From: Wuchereria bancrofti
Lineage: Eukaryota; Nematoda; Chromadorea; Rhabditida; Onchocercidae
Reading direction: 5' to 3'
NCBI GenBank assembly: GCA_005281725.1
Contig: SSBO01000012.1
Coordinates: 9,275,099 to 9,339,098 of the forward strand
Length of the DNA stretch: 64,000 bases
Shown: piece by piece, positions 52,329-64,000 of the stretch
How positions within the stretch are numbered: position 1 is the first letter of the stretch
Layout: every line of letters begins with the position of its first letter
The notes under the pieces: model-generated
Told to the model about the DNA's origin: nothing
What the model saw: the letters and a program-made list of their open reading frames with translations, nothing else
Database searches by the model: none
Made by a program: the position numbers and the translations under genes

Positions 52329-54535
52329 TAATAATAATTAATTATTGAGGTAGAAACAACAATAATAATAGTACTAATCAAAAAAAAAAATGATAAAATG
52401 AGAATTTATTGCTTCATCAAAATTTCAGATTATATTAGGAATTCGTAGTTTGAATAATAATTTGAACAAAAATGAAAAATCCAAAAAATCTGATAGACTT
52501 TATAAACAGTATGCTTTGCTTATTAATAATAATATTAATGATTATAATAACGATAATAATAATAATTTTATCAAATTATGTAAAATTGTGTGTAATTAAC
52601 TTATGTAAACAGTAGTGTGACTAATTGTAATTAATTTATGTGAAATTAATTTTTTTTAAAAATTTAAATTTTATAATTGGTTGTGGAATTTGTCATTTTA
52701 TTATATTTAACAGCATGTACCTCTTTATTAAGTATCTTTAATCTATCTTACTCTTTAATTTTTTTGATCTAATTATATAAATTGCATTTTCGAAATTATC
52801 CTTATTTTTTCTACCAATTCAATTTTCATCTAAATGAATGGATAGGAATTTAAAAATTTTAATTATCCTTTCTAATTTATGTTTATTTCATTCGTCCTTC
52901 TTCTCAGGTAGATAATTTCGCTATTATAAAAAATTCTCAAATATTTGCATTTTCAATTTCAACCATTTTTTATTTGCATTATTGGCTAGCTGCATATTAT
53001 TTCGTATGTATTTTTTCCAGATATTTTGTCATATCTTCCAGTAATTTCAAATTTCACAGATTAATGTTTCTGTGTGAAATTTCAAAGTTTTACCATTTCA
53101 AAAATTCAGTTTTTCCTTGATTAAGCCGTAGAATCCTTTAAGACATCTCAGACTAATTTAAAAAAATCAAGACTATGTTAATTGAAATACGACTTATTAA
53201 ATAGCTTAATAGTTTAACTGGTGTAATGTTTTGATGATTATTTATCATTTTAATCTTTATCTGTCAACTCCAAATACTATCCTAGCATAGAATTGATGAG
53301 TGCTAGCATCATAATTTATGTTTAAATAAAAGTTAAAATTAGATTTCATAACTTCGTGAGATTTCAATGAAATCTTTTAGTGAAATGGTTTGAAACAAAC
53401 GTAAGTTCGGAGATTGCCTCGAATTGAATTAAAAATTTTTAAACTTAAACTGTATATATTTACTAAATCAAGAAGTATTTTTCCTAAAAATAAAAAAAAA
53501 TCTATTCATTGTTCGAACAGATATTGTTACACCTGTACGAATATTATTTCTTGCCATCAGCTAATGTCACAATAACATTTTACTCATGAAAAATCTAAAA
53601 TGGTAGAACAGTTATCAGAACAATCCAATGAAAGAAATCACTATCAAAGCTATCCACTTGAATCATTCACTTTTTGATGGAATAAATTATTTATCGATTA
53701 CTACTGTATATGAAATTCTCTTATTGATAAGCATTGCTAATCATAAAGTATTCCATTCGATAAATGATTCATAAAATTAAACTTATCGAAGTAAATCATT
53801 TGAAATAGTATAGTTGTGGTCTTTACACTAAATCTTAGTTTGACACATAGAATTATTTAAATTGGAAAACAGTGCAAAATTTGGAGAAAAAATGGAAAAT
53901 TTGATTTTTAATTTAAGATAGGTAAGTTTTCATATGAAGGAATTTGAATTAAAAACGAAGTTCGATTACTGTAAAAGTTTCTTTTTTTTCCTGATGTAAG
54001 CAAAGTAAAATCATTCATCTCACTGCTATAATTATTGTCACCATTATCATTTCCATTATTAGTAGCATTTATTATTATTATTATTACTTATTATTATTAT
54101 TATTGTCATTATCATTACCGTTATTGCTATTATTACCAAATATTATTTTATTTCATGTGTCACTGATGTTACTGTATTTCGATAACAAGTATGAATTTAA
54201 ATGTGCGATGACCATCATAATCTTCCGCTGTAATTGTTCAATTTTCTTTCTGAGTTTATGCTTAATTTGAATCTACACACAAAAAAAGTAATTGCTTAAC
54301 ATGAGAATTAAACTAAAATTTTCAAGATTTTATGCAATTTTAATTTAAAGAAAAGGAAATATTATCGATACTAAACTATTTTCTCGGTTGTCCATATATA
54401 TGTATATATTTTCAAAACAAGAATTCGGAAACTTTATTGATTGGATCATTCAAATAATTTTTTTTTGTAGCTAAATTGAAGGGAAAATTATTTTTATTTT
54501 GCATATTTTTATACACTTTTGACAAACGGATGAAT
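52329..54535. other. Intergenic AT-rich DNA
   Basis: I see no gene. It holds AAT tracts just after the upstream stop codon (52328-52380 and 52535-52570) and a TTA/ATT tract at 54056-54140. Confidence 0.65.
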
Positions 54536-54539
54536 TATT

Positions 54540-55248
54540 CCACTTTTCGTCTTCGTGAGACACCACAGGAACCGTGGCGCTTTACGGAAACAACATCCCT
54601 ATCTCCGGCTGAACCGATTCCAGGGAGTCCGTTCCTTAACCAGAAAAGAGAACTCTGGCTCGGGCTTTCCTCAATGTTTCCGAGTTCATTTGCGTTACCG
54701 CGCTAAATTCTCACGATGAGTATTTATCTCCGTGTCCAGGTACGGGAATATTAACCCGTTTCCCTTTCGATTTATCAGATGGATTACATCTCCATTCCTC
54801 TATTTTATTCAAAAAAACGGCATTAGCCAATATCTTAGGATCGACTGACCCACATTCAACTGCTGTTCACGTGGAACCCTTCTCCACTTCAGTCTTCAAG
54901 GATCTCACTTGAATATTTGCTACTACCACCAAGATCTGCACCAATGGAAGCTTCAACCGGGCCTACGCCCAAAGTCTTCAACGCTAACCATTGCGACCCT
55001 CTTACTCGTTGCGGCCAGGTTTCACAAAATAAAACACAAGCCATGCAACGGTTGAGTATAAGTCTCCCGCTCAAGCGCCATCCATTTTCAGGGCTAGTTG
55101 ATTTGGCAGGTGGTCGGCCTAAGCGGTTTCCAACTTCTATGACCACTGTCCTCCTGTATATATCAACCAACGCCTTTCAAGGAGTCTCATGAGACTTTAA
55201 CTCAAGTTTTGATTCATCCCACAACGCTAGTTCTGCTTACCAATTTTT
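54540..55248 (-). rRNA. Isolated 28S (LSU) rRNA fragment
   Basis: GC content rises sharply here, and the minus strand reads as eukaryotic large-subunit rRNA. Recognisable conserved stretches (given on the plus strand) include gcgccatccattttcaggg, atatttgctactaccacca, ctgctgttcacgtggaaccc and agttctgcttacca. It covers only about 700 bp from the middle of the LSU. Flanks are ordinary AT-rich DNA, with no 18S, 5.8S or remaining 28S on either side. Compared with the animal consensus as I remember it, variable parts look shortened and some conserved positions altered. I therefore interpret it as a dispersed rDNA fragment or pseudogene, not a functional gene. A misjoined rDNA contig is unlikely, since no N marks the edges. 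Confidence 0.88.
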
Positions 55249-57572
55249 CATGTATTTATTTATTTGTCTCTTTGCATATTTCTTCTTTGAAAATAAATTT
55301 AATCCTTGCACTAAATAATGTGAATTAAAATAAAAAAAGAAATGAAATTTCGATCTATTTTAATTAATGGTAAATAAATGTTGAAAATAAGTCCTAACCT
55401 TTTTTTTTAGTTTAGGAAAACCGAAAATGTTTGTGATAGATAAATTGTAATACATAGGGTAGTGTGATGATTTCGAAAATATTACCATTCATTTGAAATT
55501 AAAATTAAATACCATCCATTTCATTACTACAATCTTCAAAATGAAAAGAAAAATGTAAGAAAAGTCAAAAATTTTTTCCCAATTTTCGAATTTTTGTTCT
55601 TAATTACGACATGTCTTCATATTTGTATTATCCATGTAAGTGATGAGAAAAATATATGATGTTCGGACAGACATTTTTAGATAAATAACTGGAATGAAAG
55701 TTTTAAAAAATTAATAATTTCTAATAAATTATAATTGAAATGAAGAAATGAGCAACAAAAAGGAGCAGTAAATTGTTGGTATGATAAAAGTAACAATTTC
55801 CGCTGAAAATTTCGTATTATTTAAATATTTCATGTTAAACTTGTGGAAAAAGAAATGGAAAGAAAAATTTTTTTTCAACATTTTAAAGAGTTGAAAAATC
55901 ATGATAGCAATGTTTTATGAAATTAAATTTAATTGCATGTAATTTCAGCGATTTCCCAACTGAAACTGATCACATGAACATATATATCGCTAAGAGAAAA
56001 AACAAAAAATATTTTAAAGTAAATTTCAAAAAAAAATGCAAAATTCTAATATAAAAGTTGTTTTATTTAATCGTAAACTCAATGTTATAAATTTTTATGA
56101 TTCGTAAAAGTTTAAACTAAAAGAAAAAACAAAATATGATTTTAGTAATTTCATTTCTGTTTATTTACATTTTTAATACAACAGGCTTGACATTAAACAC
56201 CCCTATTTCTTATAAAATAATTAATGCCTTTAATTCCGTCAGCAGTAAGCTTAATAATTAATTATATTCAAATATATAGCATATGATCAATTATATCCAA
56301 ACAAATTTCACTATTCTGCTAACTTTTGGCGAAAGTAAATTGTTGTCATTTTAAGATATAAGAATCATTTTTACAAATTAAAAAAAAAAAGAGAGAAATA
56401 TTTGCCATTCACTATCAAATGCATTCTGAAATCTTCCCACCTGTGCAACAGGTACCAGTAATTGATTAGTAAATCTAAAAATCATCAAAGTTTTGATATT
56501 TGTCCAATTTATCTTTTTTGTCATTCACCACATATCCTTTGACAAAGCTTTATATTTCAGACTAAATTATCTTAAATCAATTAAAAAAACATTCAAAACA
56601 ACTGCATTTTCTTTCTTTCGCTCTCTCCTTTTCTTTCTGCCTCCTCCTCGCTTTCTTTTCATCCCATTTCATAGATCTGATAATTTTTTAATATGTTCAT
56701 AGGTAACTCCAAATTAATATGCTTTTAAAATTTCTTTTTTTTTAATAAATCGAAAGATTTTAATAAGCTTATGCTTAATTAATATTTACCAAAATTTTGG
56801 CTAATAAAATTGTATATTGTAAAATTATCTCATCAATATATAGTTTATTAATTATTCAAAAGAAACACTAATCATTACTAATTTACACTGATTGCAAGTA
56901 AATTTCACTTGTGAAATATTAACTGTTGAATGCGGTTCATTGATTTTATAGATGAATTTAAAATTTTCACTTTTGAATTTCGACATGGAAAATTATTTTT
57001 AACACCTTTCATCCTTAAATCCACCTATTGTTTCAAACTTTTTCTTTTGATTATAATATTAGTTTGGATAGTTAATTAATTGAAAATTGTTAATTATTAA
57101 ACACGAGAAATAGCATTATTTCATATCATATCATTTTACTATAATATTTTAGACCATATGTCTTGAATGGCCAAAAAAAATCAACCTTGCAGATATAATA
57201 AAAAATAAGAGTTCATCAAACTAATTAAAAAAACTGATAACAACAAAAAAAGTCTTAAATTCTTCTGAAAAAAAGCAAATTTGAGATGCAACAAATAATT
57301 AATCAACATTTTTTTCCTTTTTTTAAAAAAATAAAGTAACCCATACACCAAATAAAATCAATATGATAAGTGCGCTTGTAATGAATGATATGACACTTTC
57401 AAGAAAAAAAAATTGGAAATTATTTTATCGTAATATCAATCATTTGTAAAAATAAAACTGGTCGTTTCTTTTTTGTAATAGGATCAACATGATAGTAAAA
57501 TTACAGCAAGATAAGATACGTTATGATAAAAATTGTTGAACTAATAATATCTGATAATTTGAATAATTTAAT
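55249..57572. other. Intergenic AT-rich DNA
   Basis: I see nothing supportable. The open frame at 56493-56702 is Phe/Ser-rich translation of T-rich DNA. The 3' UTR of the minus-strand gene at 57573 should fall at the right end. Confidence 0.65.
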
Positions 57573-58698
57573 TTAACGTCGTCTTGATGTTGAACCAAAT
57601 TTTATTGGTACTACTTTATCTGCATCACTTTCAACTTGTCGTGCGGTATGTCTAAAATTAAATACTTTTATTGCAATCAAAAAAAAAGGAAGAAAAATTA
57701 TTTAATTTGTGATATATCCATACTATTGATTACTTACTTATTTTTAACTTTTATTTATTCTGTTCAAAATTATTTCAAATAAAAATAATTTAAAAGAAAA
57801 AGAAATTCAAATTTTTAGCATTTATTTTGCTAAAATATCTGGAAGAGAGAAAAAAAGTGCTAATTAATATAATTGTATAATAAACCTTGTTTTAGCATTT
57901 TTCATTTCTGCAGATGATGGTACTTTGATTGGTACCGAACTGACATTTTTCATAATACGTCCTCGTGAATCAACCAAATTTGTTTGTAAAACTGTGTTCA
58001 AACCATAATTGTTCTTTCCAAGAGTCTAAAAATCGGAAAAGAAATCAAAATGCAATAGTCTTAATTGGAGTACAGAAAAAATTTTACACTATTTTAATCT
58101 AAATTATATATTTCAAGCTAAATAAGAAATAATTTTCTATGGCAAAATTTTCATTTACAAAGTGAGATATTTTATAATGAATTTCAAATGGATAAGATCA
58201 AAAAAAAGAAGAACCAAGCTTTGGAAAATTGCACCAAAATATTTATTTAATTCCAAAATAAAACATAAATTTCATGCTAATGATAATAGTAGTGATGACA
58301 ATTAACAATAATTAATGATAATAATCAATGATAAGTAATAATAATAATTATTATTACTGTAGAAATAACAACGGTAATAATAAACCATATCAGTCTTAAA
58401 GTTATTTCATTTTCTGTTCATTTCACTAATTTTTTAATTTCTATTAGAATAATTTTACAGCTTAAATGAGAATTTGAAGAAATGATTAAACAACCTACCG
58501 CCGGTGGTGCTACAATAACTCGAACATTTCCTTTCGAAGATCCTGACGAATTTGCTGTTCCAGGAGTTTTCTTGTGACCTTTCGGAAATATTATTGGTGG
58601 TTTGGAAGAAGTACCTGTCTAAATTTAATTACAATTTGTTATTATCATTAATATCAAAGGTCAACCATTTCTTTCCTTTTTTTCTTATTAATTACAGC

Positions 58699-58769
<71 letters not shown>

Positions 58770-59072
58770 ATCAAAGGTCAACTATTCTTTTCCTTTTTTT
58801 TTCGTATAATCATTTCATAAGAAAATATAATTTTAGCGAAAAGATCTGTATCAAGAATTACGTATGCTATTGAAAAGCTCCTTTGATTTCATAAATTTTC
58901 TTAAACTCAAACAATTTTTAAAGGTTTTTTAAAAACTTACTTCAATCTTAGAGGAATTGTTTTCTTTGCTAGCTTCATCGGGTGATGATGCACTTAATGC
59001 AGCCATCATTCGTGATCTTATAGTTAGATTTGGTGGTACTTTTGGTGCTGGTCGTATGTTTAATTTGTCATC
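57573..59072 (-). CDS. Unrecognised basic, low-complexity protein (5' incomplete)
   Basis: Four exons on the minus strand join in phase: 59072-58941, 58618-58499, 58025-57886, 57651-57573 (TAA). They give at least 135 residues. The chain is rich in Ser, Pro, Lys and Asn with no membrane segment: DDKLNIRPAPKVPPNLTIR, MMAALSASSPDEASKENN, KPPIIFPKGHKKTPG, NVRVIVAPPA, RGRIMKNVSSVPIKVPSS, ending IKFGSTSRRR. Ser-Pro and Thr-Pro sites and basic patches suggest a largely disordered, possibly nuclear or cytoskeletal protein, but no domain is recognisable and I assign no function. All four junctions use normal GT/AG sites and keep frame, which supports it being real. The first exon is missing; the Gln-rich frame at 59564-59788 is one candidate, with donors in the right phase. 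Confidence 0.6.
58697..58766. repeat. (TTA)n microsatellite flanked by a short duplication
   Basis: About 65-70 bp of uninterrupted ATT/TTA repeat in an intron of the minus-strand gene. The sequence before it (around 58646-58684, containing aatatcaaaggtcaac) recurs after it (around 58766-58800) with few differences. Confidence 0.9.
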
Positions 59073-59563
59073 CTATAAATTAATCAATCAATGAATCAAT
59101 AAAGAATACAGAGTAAACTATTAATCAAATTAAAATTTATAATTAATAAATTATTACTAAATCAATAACTATTCAAAATGATCAGATAAAATGAAATGAT
59201 ATAACAAAACAAGCAATATATTTTAATGCATGTAATGCATGGTTTTAATATAGAAGTTAGTCAATTAAAATTCGATACTATCAAAGAATAATTAATCATC
59301 AAATATTATGTTCAATAATTAAGATTAAGAAAATAGATTTTATTTTATTTCTTCAACGATAATAAGCCATAAAAGTATGCTCAATGAAATAAACGGAATT
59401 AGTTGGAATAGTTTAATCATCATGAAATGCTTTTTAATGGATGTCTGTATACGACATATTTACCGTATTCAACATGACACATTTACAGGTGGTCATATAT
59501 ATGAAAGGTGATGGAAACGGGATGGAAGTACATTACGTTAAATGATTATACTATTCTAATGAA
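59073..59563. other. AT-rich DNA upstream of the basic-protein gene
   Basis: This is either an intron of the minus-strand gene or its upstream region. I see no exon-like segment on either strand. Confidence 0.5.
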
Positions 59564-59788
59564 TTAGTAAGATATAACATATTGTTGTTGTTGTTGATCT
59601 TGTTGCTGTTGTTCCTGTTGCTCATGTTGTTCGTGTTGTTGCTTTCCTGGTACAATTTGCTCCTTTGGATCACCAACTTTTTTAGCTGGACGAAGTCCAG
59701 CTGGTACAGAAAGACCATTGTTAGTATCAATGAGAATAATTGTTATCATTAGGATTGGATAGAAACAAATAGCGCTGAGAAATATCAT
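59564..59788 (-). CDS. Possible small secreted Gln-rich protein, 74 residues
   Basis: A single open frame starts at ATG 59788. It begins with a hydrophobic stretch that resembles a signal peptide (IFLSAICFYPILMITIILI), then has LSVPAGLRPAKKVGDPKEQ and a tail of about 25 residues dominated by glutamine with His, Glu and Asp. An acceptor-like attgcag lies about 30 bases upstream of the ATG on the minus strand, fitting trans-splicing. I do not recognise the family. Alternatives are that part of the frame is the first exon of the gene at 57573-59072 (GT donors after PAKK and after PKEQI are in phase), or that it is a chance frame over an imperfect CAA/CAG repeat. Confidence 0.35.
   Translation of the reverse strand: MIFLSAICFYPILMITIILIDTNNGLSVPAGLRPAKKVGDPKEQIVPGKQQHEQHEQQEQQQQDQQQQQYVISY
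59579..59645. repeat. Imperfect CAA/CAG trinucleotide tract (TTG/CTG on plus strand)
   Basis: Trinucleotide units TTG, CTG, TTC and CTC alternate over about 65 bp and encode the Gln-rich tail on the minus strand. Interruptions are frequent, so strong length instability is not expected. Confidence 0.75.
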
Positions 59789-62700
59789 TTTAAATCACAA
59801 CAGCATAGACGACGAATTTCTGCAATGCCATTTCAATATCTTTTTGACATAGTGGCCGTATTTTTTTTAACACATACCAGAAAAAAAACAAATAAAGAAA
59901 TGAAAGGGAGAGGGAGAGAGAGACGGTGGGAGAGAGAGAAAGAAAAATAGGAATAAAAAGAATATAAAAAAAGGAAGATTGAAAGATTTGTGTAAAGAAA
60001 TGCAGAAGAGAATAAAGAAATGATAAATGGGGAAAATTTTTAAGATGAAATAATACTTTATTAAGCATTATTGATCATGTCGAAGTAATTTTTAAGATTT
60101 TCACGCATTAAATTGAATAACTCATCATATAATACTTCATAGTTATAATTATTGAAATATGATTAAAATAAACATTAAATTTTAATGTAAACTTTTCAAT
60201 GTTATCACATATAATTTAAATTAAACGTTTAATCTTTTTTGACCATTTATAGAAGTCAACGAAAATCTTGCGTAATTTTTCATAAATATTATTGTCAGGT
60301 AAATCATTCATAAGCTTTTTTTTGCAAACAGTTATTTACACTAAATTTCATTTGTTTTAAAAAGAAGAAAAGAAAAAATGCCATAAAGGAAGGATATATG
60401 AAAAGATAATGAAGTATAACATAAAATCATACAATCTCTAATTACATTCATGTTTCTAATAAACAATTAGGATTGTAACATTGTGATAAACAAACACATA
60501 ATATTAAATGTAATAATAAAATAAAATTTGGATTGATTTAGAAAAAAAAGACTAGCAGTTTCTTTTTTACTAGGTGTAGCATCGTTTAGAATAAAAATGT
60601 AATCTGAGAAATTAGAATGTTCCAAAAATTTATCATAACATCTAGGAGAAATTGCAATACTTGTTTTCTATGGAAACTGATCAGATAGTTTTAAGTCAAA
60701 TTGATTGTACAAAAAAAAATCTTTATATTTTGAAATTGATTTAAATCTAATTCAGGTAAAACACAGGGAAAAAATGGTTTAATTCAATCTATCTGTGATA
60801 TAATTTTGAAAATTGTTTCAAACTAATTACATATGGTAATAGTTTTATTACTAATAAAATGATCACATTTCATTCATTCATTTTAAACTATCCTTATACT
60901 TCTTATCACTTCTAACTTAGAATTAAAAAATAAGTAAATACTTTCTGATTTCTATTTGCAATCTTTATGTAATACTTCTACAACTAAATTATATTAGATT
61001 ATTTATTTTGAGGTAAACAATAATTGTTATCAACTGTGATAAGAAAGACAAATGATTACTTGTTCGTGATAAAATGAACGTTGGTGTACATGATAAGATA
61101 TTAATATCCATTCTTATCCATTATATGATGGATGAGAATGAAATGAAGAAAATGAATGAGAGAGAAGAAAGGCAAAGGTATTAATAGTATATAAAATTTA
61201 AATTGCAGGAAAAAGGAAATAATGGAGAACATAAATGATAATAGGTTGTGCAGTTCAGCTGACCAACCGGTCGACAATCGTTTCAGTCCTGAAAATCCGT
61301 TTGAAAATTTGTTGTATCGGTTGCAATGGTGACCTAAAATGACAGCACATTTCAAAATCAATGTGTTCGAAATGGGCGTTTTTATAAAATTAGTTTTCCT
61401 ATCATTGTACCGTTTCCTTTTGTTCTTAATTGACAATAGCTTGGAAGCAATCTGATCAAAGTGATATGTTTGAATGTATTTTTAGGGAGAGAATTATTAG
61501 CATTGAAATGAAAAGACAATAAATTTAAAATTCTGAGCATTATTTTATTGCTGCAATTAAAAGAAAAAACGTAAAACAAAAATAATTCAAGAAATTATTT
61601 GTCTCAAAATTGGCAAATTTTGTTTTGCTGTACATTATAAGAACATAAGCAAGTGATGATTGCATTTTGTAATTTATCAGATTATTCTTTGTTAGCATCA
61701 ATATTGCAACAATGACTTAAATAAAACTTATTTGACAGATCCAAATACAAAATCCAAATTTAAAGACGGCATTGAAATTTGAGTCTTAGGTTTAAATTCA
61801 ATTTTGAAACGCTCAAAATCTGCTAAATTTTTGCAATTTATAATAGTAGTAGCACATTTATCAAGTATTATGCTTTGGAAAGCATTAGCTAATTTTAAGT
61901 AAAACAAAAATTAATTTTAGCTAAATGTATTTGGACCAAATTTTTCAAAATCTGTATTGCCATTAGTAGGCAATGATTTTCGGAATTCAATTTGAAATAT
62001 TTTAAAATTAATTTTGATTTTGAACCACAAATTTAATCTCAAATTTCAAGCTTCAATTTTTGTTCGTTTTATAAATTTAATTTTTTTATTAAGACTGTAA
62101 TTTTGAATAATTTTGTTCAAGAATAACTTTGTTGTTAGAACTGTTTTTGTTTTAGTCTCAATGAAAATGTGATTTAAGAATTTCTTTTCCTTGAATGATT
62201 CGCTTTTTTTTTCATCTGAATTTTTTTTTAAAATAGAATCTTGCTCTCAGTATTAGCTTGTTGTGGAATCTCAATAATAAACAAAAATAAAATGAAATAA
62301 CGAATTGATCTTTTGAAATGCCGATAAATTTGGGTTAATGATCGTTAAATAGTGTGATAGATATTTTGAGGAAAACAAGAAAATTTGCTGCTTTTTTTTT
62401 CTTTTTCTACGAATATTTGAAAAATTTTTGATAATATCATAGAATTAGGTAGTCTATAATAAATGTTATAGTTAAAATTTAGTTAGAAATTGATATTGAA
62501 TTCTTCATAGTATAATAAATTAAATTCGGATTGAATCAATGTAAATGTTTCAAAAAAAAGAAGCTTGTAAAATTACTTATCAACAATTATGTGAATTATT
62601 GAGAATATTAAGCATTTTTTTGCTTTTTTTTTTCATTCAGTCTATTTTTTATTAAAAATCTCCTAACAACATATGCAAGATTTGTATAACATAATTATTG

Positions 62701-63114
62701 GTAAGTATTTCTATATTTTTTTTCTATAAAATTCGGGACATCTGAGAGAATATCCGAAATATTTCTTTCAGTTTAGTTTCAATTTATTCTAATATTCTAG
62801 TTTAGTCGTTATTTAGAACTTAAAATCCAAATCACTGCTCAATCAAATATTTTACCGCTTTCAAAAATTAATCCAAATTTACTACAATCCATTATAAATG
62901 TCCATGTCGGCTTTTACTTTTCGGCCAAAAATCTTGGTGAAAATTTGGAATTTTGTCCCTTCAACTGAATTGTTGATTTAATTTCGAGAAGGATTTTTGC
63001 ACTATGAGATTTCGATTTGTTTTTGTTTTAGATTTTTTGATTTTTTTTAAAAAAAAAAAAACTTTGAGAACTTTTTGAATGAGATATTTCTTTTTCCCTC
63101 CGCTTTCTTTACAG
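59789..63114. other. AT-rich non-coding DNA
   Basis: The interval holds a GA-rich stretch at about 59905-60010 and otherwise poly-A/T DNA. Open frames at 61101-61436 and 61382-61579 (minus) have no recognisable content or splice context. I see no gene. Confidence 0.6.
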
Positions 63115-63278
63115 GCTTTTGAAAGGATATACTGTGAAAGAATACTATATCAAATGGGGAATATTTTGGTGAGTATCGTTCAGATACATCCATATACATT
63201 ACCTGGATTTCTTATAGTTCTTATCTGGACTGCAGCTGTCATTCATGCAATTTACAAATTTATTATTGAAAAGGTTGC

Positions 63279-63310
<32 letters not shown>

Positions 63311-63653
63311 AACAAAAACAAATCAGTCGTATCGTTCATTGCTATACTTGCAGTTTATCCACAAAGTTATTTAGATCTTGTATAAAAAAATCATAACGGT
63401 GAGATGAATAAACAGTTTATTCAATATTTATATATAGTGTAAAACTTTAATTCAAATTTACATTCTAAGACTGGAATTGGAAGCATTTTGAAGCCATGGG
63501 GTGCAGTTTCAATTCATCAACGGATGATCAACGAGAATGAGGTTAAACGACAGCGCCATATTAGCGATATTCATTTGAGAGTTAGCACCAATGATTCGGG
63601 TATTTTGGAACAAAGGATGCGCATTTTGTCGTTGGATTTCTTCGAATTGCGAA
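63115..63653 (+). CDS. Edge of an unrecognised single-pass membrane protein gene
   Basis: Two exons join in phase: 63115-63273 (acceptor tttacag, donor after ATTGAAAAG) and 63470-63653 (acceptor tctaag, donor gtatac). The first encodes AFERIYCERILYQMGNIL and then a clear hydrophobic segment, LPGFLIVLIWTAAVIHAIY. The second encodes GIGSILKPWGAVSIHQRM, then a charged region with NEVKRQRHISDIHLRV and ILEQRMRILSLDFFELR. A third piece may begin after an acceptor at 63894. The start codon is uncertain (the gene may begin upstream of 63115, or at the ATG of MGNIL), and the 3' end lies beyond the window or is unresolved. I do not recognise the family. Confidence 0.45.
63278..63304. repeat. (AT)n dinucleotide tract
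   Basis: About 26 bp of perfect AT repeat at the start of the intron following 63273. Confidence 0.9.
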
Positions 63654-64000
63654 GTATACCATATCTGTTTTAATTGTTCGTTTTTATCGTAAAACCTGAT
63701 CAAACACTAATTAATTGATTTAATATGTTTGATACACATATGTGTTTGCCATGCCGGAGTATGCTAAACTGAATGCTAATTCAGTCTTATTATTTTTAAC
63801 TTCAAGCAGTTTTTCAGTGAAGTTTCTGCTGGGCAAATCATTAAAATCCCGAATATTGTACTTTAATAAATATTTGTGTTTCAAATTCTTTTCAGAACGT
63901 ATCCGACTTATAAAGTGTATTTCTAGCTGAAATTATTCAGTTGGAAGTTTTGGAGATGCATAGCTGTACAGGATAGCTTAGCTTCAATGATTGGCCATTA

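Noticed and set aside
54889..55192. Overlapping 91-93 residue open frames on both strands in a GC-richer island, possibly a horizontally acquired gene
   Set aside because: The sequence matches conserved 28S rRNA segments on the minus strand, so the frames are by-products.

Overview
The window looks like nuclear DNA of a parasitic nematode, most likely a filarial (Onchocercidae-type) worm. The evidence is very high AT content with long poly-A and poly-T runs, many short exons split by introns of roughly 100-600 bp, acceptors of the TTTCAG/TTTTAG type, acceptor-like sites just upstream of several start codons (expected for spliced-leader trans-splicing), and encoded proteins that are clearly metazoan. 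The species cannot be named from sequence alone. The window is a draft scaffold: it holds isolated single N bases, one run of about 100 N, and several unmerged contig overlaps that imitate tandem duplications.

Layout. 1-10290 is AT-rich DNA with no gene I can support, inflated by false duplications. 10300-13191 on the minus strand is a decayed M28-type glutamate carboxypeptidase II relative (frameshifts, lost metal-ligand residue, missing C-terminus); part of it is repeated at 13736-15425. 17411-18215 is a gap flanked by two near-identical sequences that differ at a few bases, probably two haplotypes. 18720-18900 is an ATTC microsatellite. 20477-29149 (+) is a RIPOR/FAM65-like gene with about 18 exons. 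31065-33529 (+) is a complete queuosine-salvage gene (QNG1/C9orf64 family). It converges on 33848-38378 (-), a complete thiamine-diphosphate enzyme orthologous to ILVBL/HACL2. 41819-46121 (+) is a complete 12-exon SLC17-type anion transporter. 49593-52328 (+) encodes an unrecognised four-pass membrane protein with a cysteine-rich tail. About 54540-55248 (-) is an isolated fragment of 28S rRNA. 57573-59072 (-) is the 3' part of an unrecognised basic, low-complexity protein. 59564-59788 (-) is a possible small secreted glutamine-rich protein. 63115 onward (+) is the edge of a single-pass membrane protein that leaves the window.

How the genes relate. I see no operon and no shared pathway. QNG1 and ILVBL are convergent, with stop codons about 320 bp apart. 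The two complete enzymes (queuosine nucleotide hydrolysis and ThDP-dependent cleavage of 2-hydroxy fatty acyl-CoA) are conserved in animals and retain the motifs I can recognise. The splice structures given were derived by joining exons in phase and comparing them with remembered family architecture, so exact boundaries are predictions. I found no CRISPR array, intact transposon, tRNA, or bacterial (Wolbachia-like) insertion.
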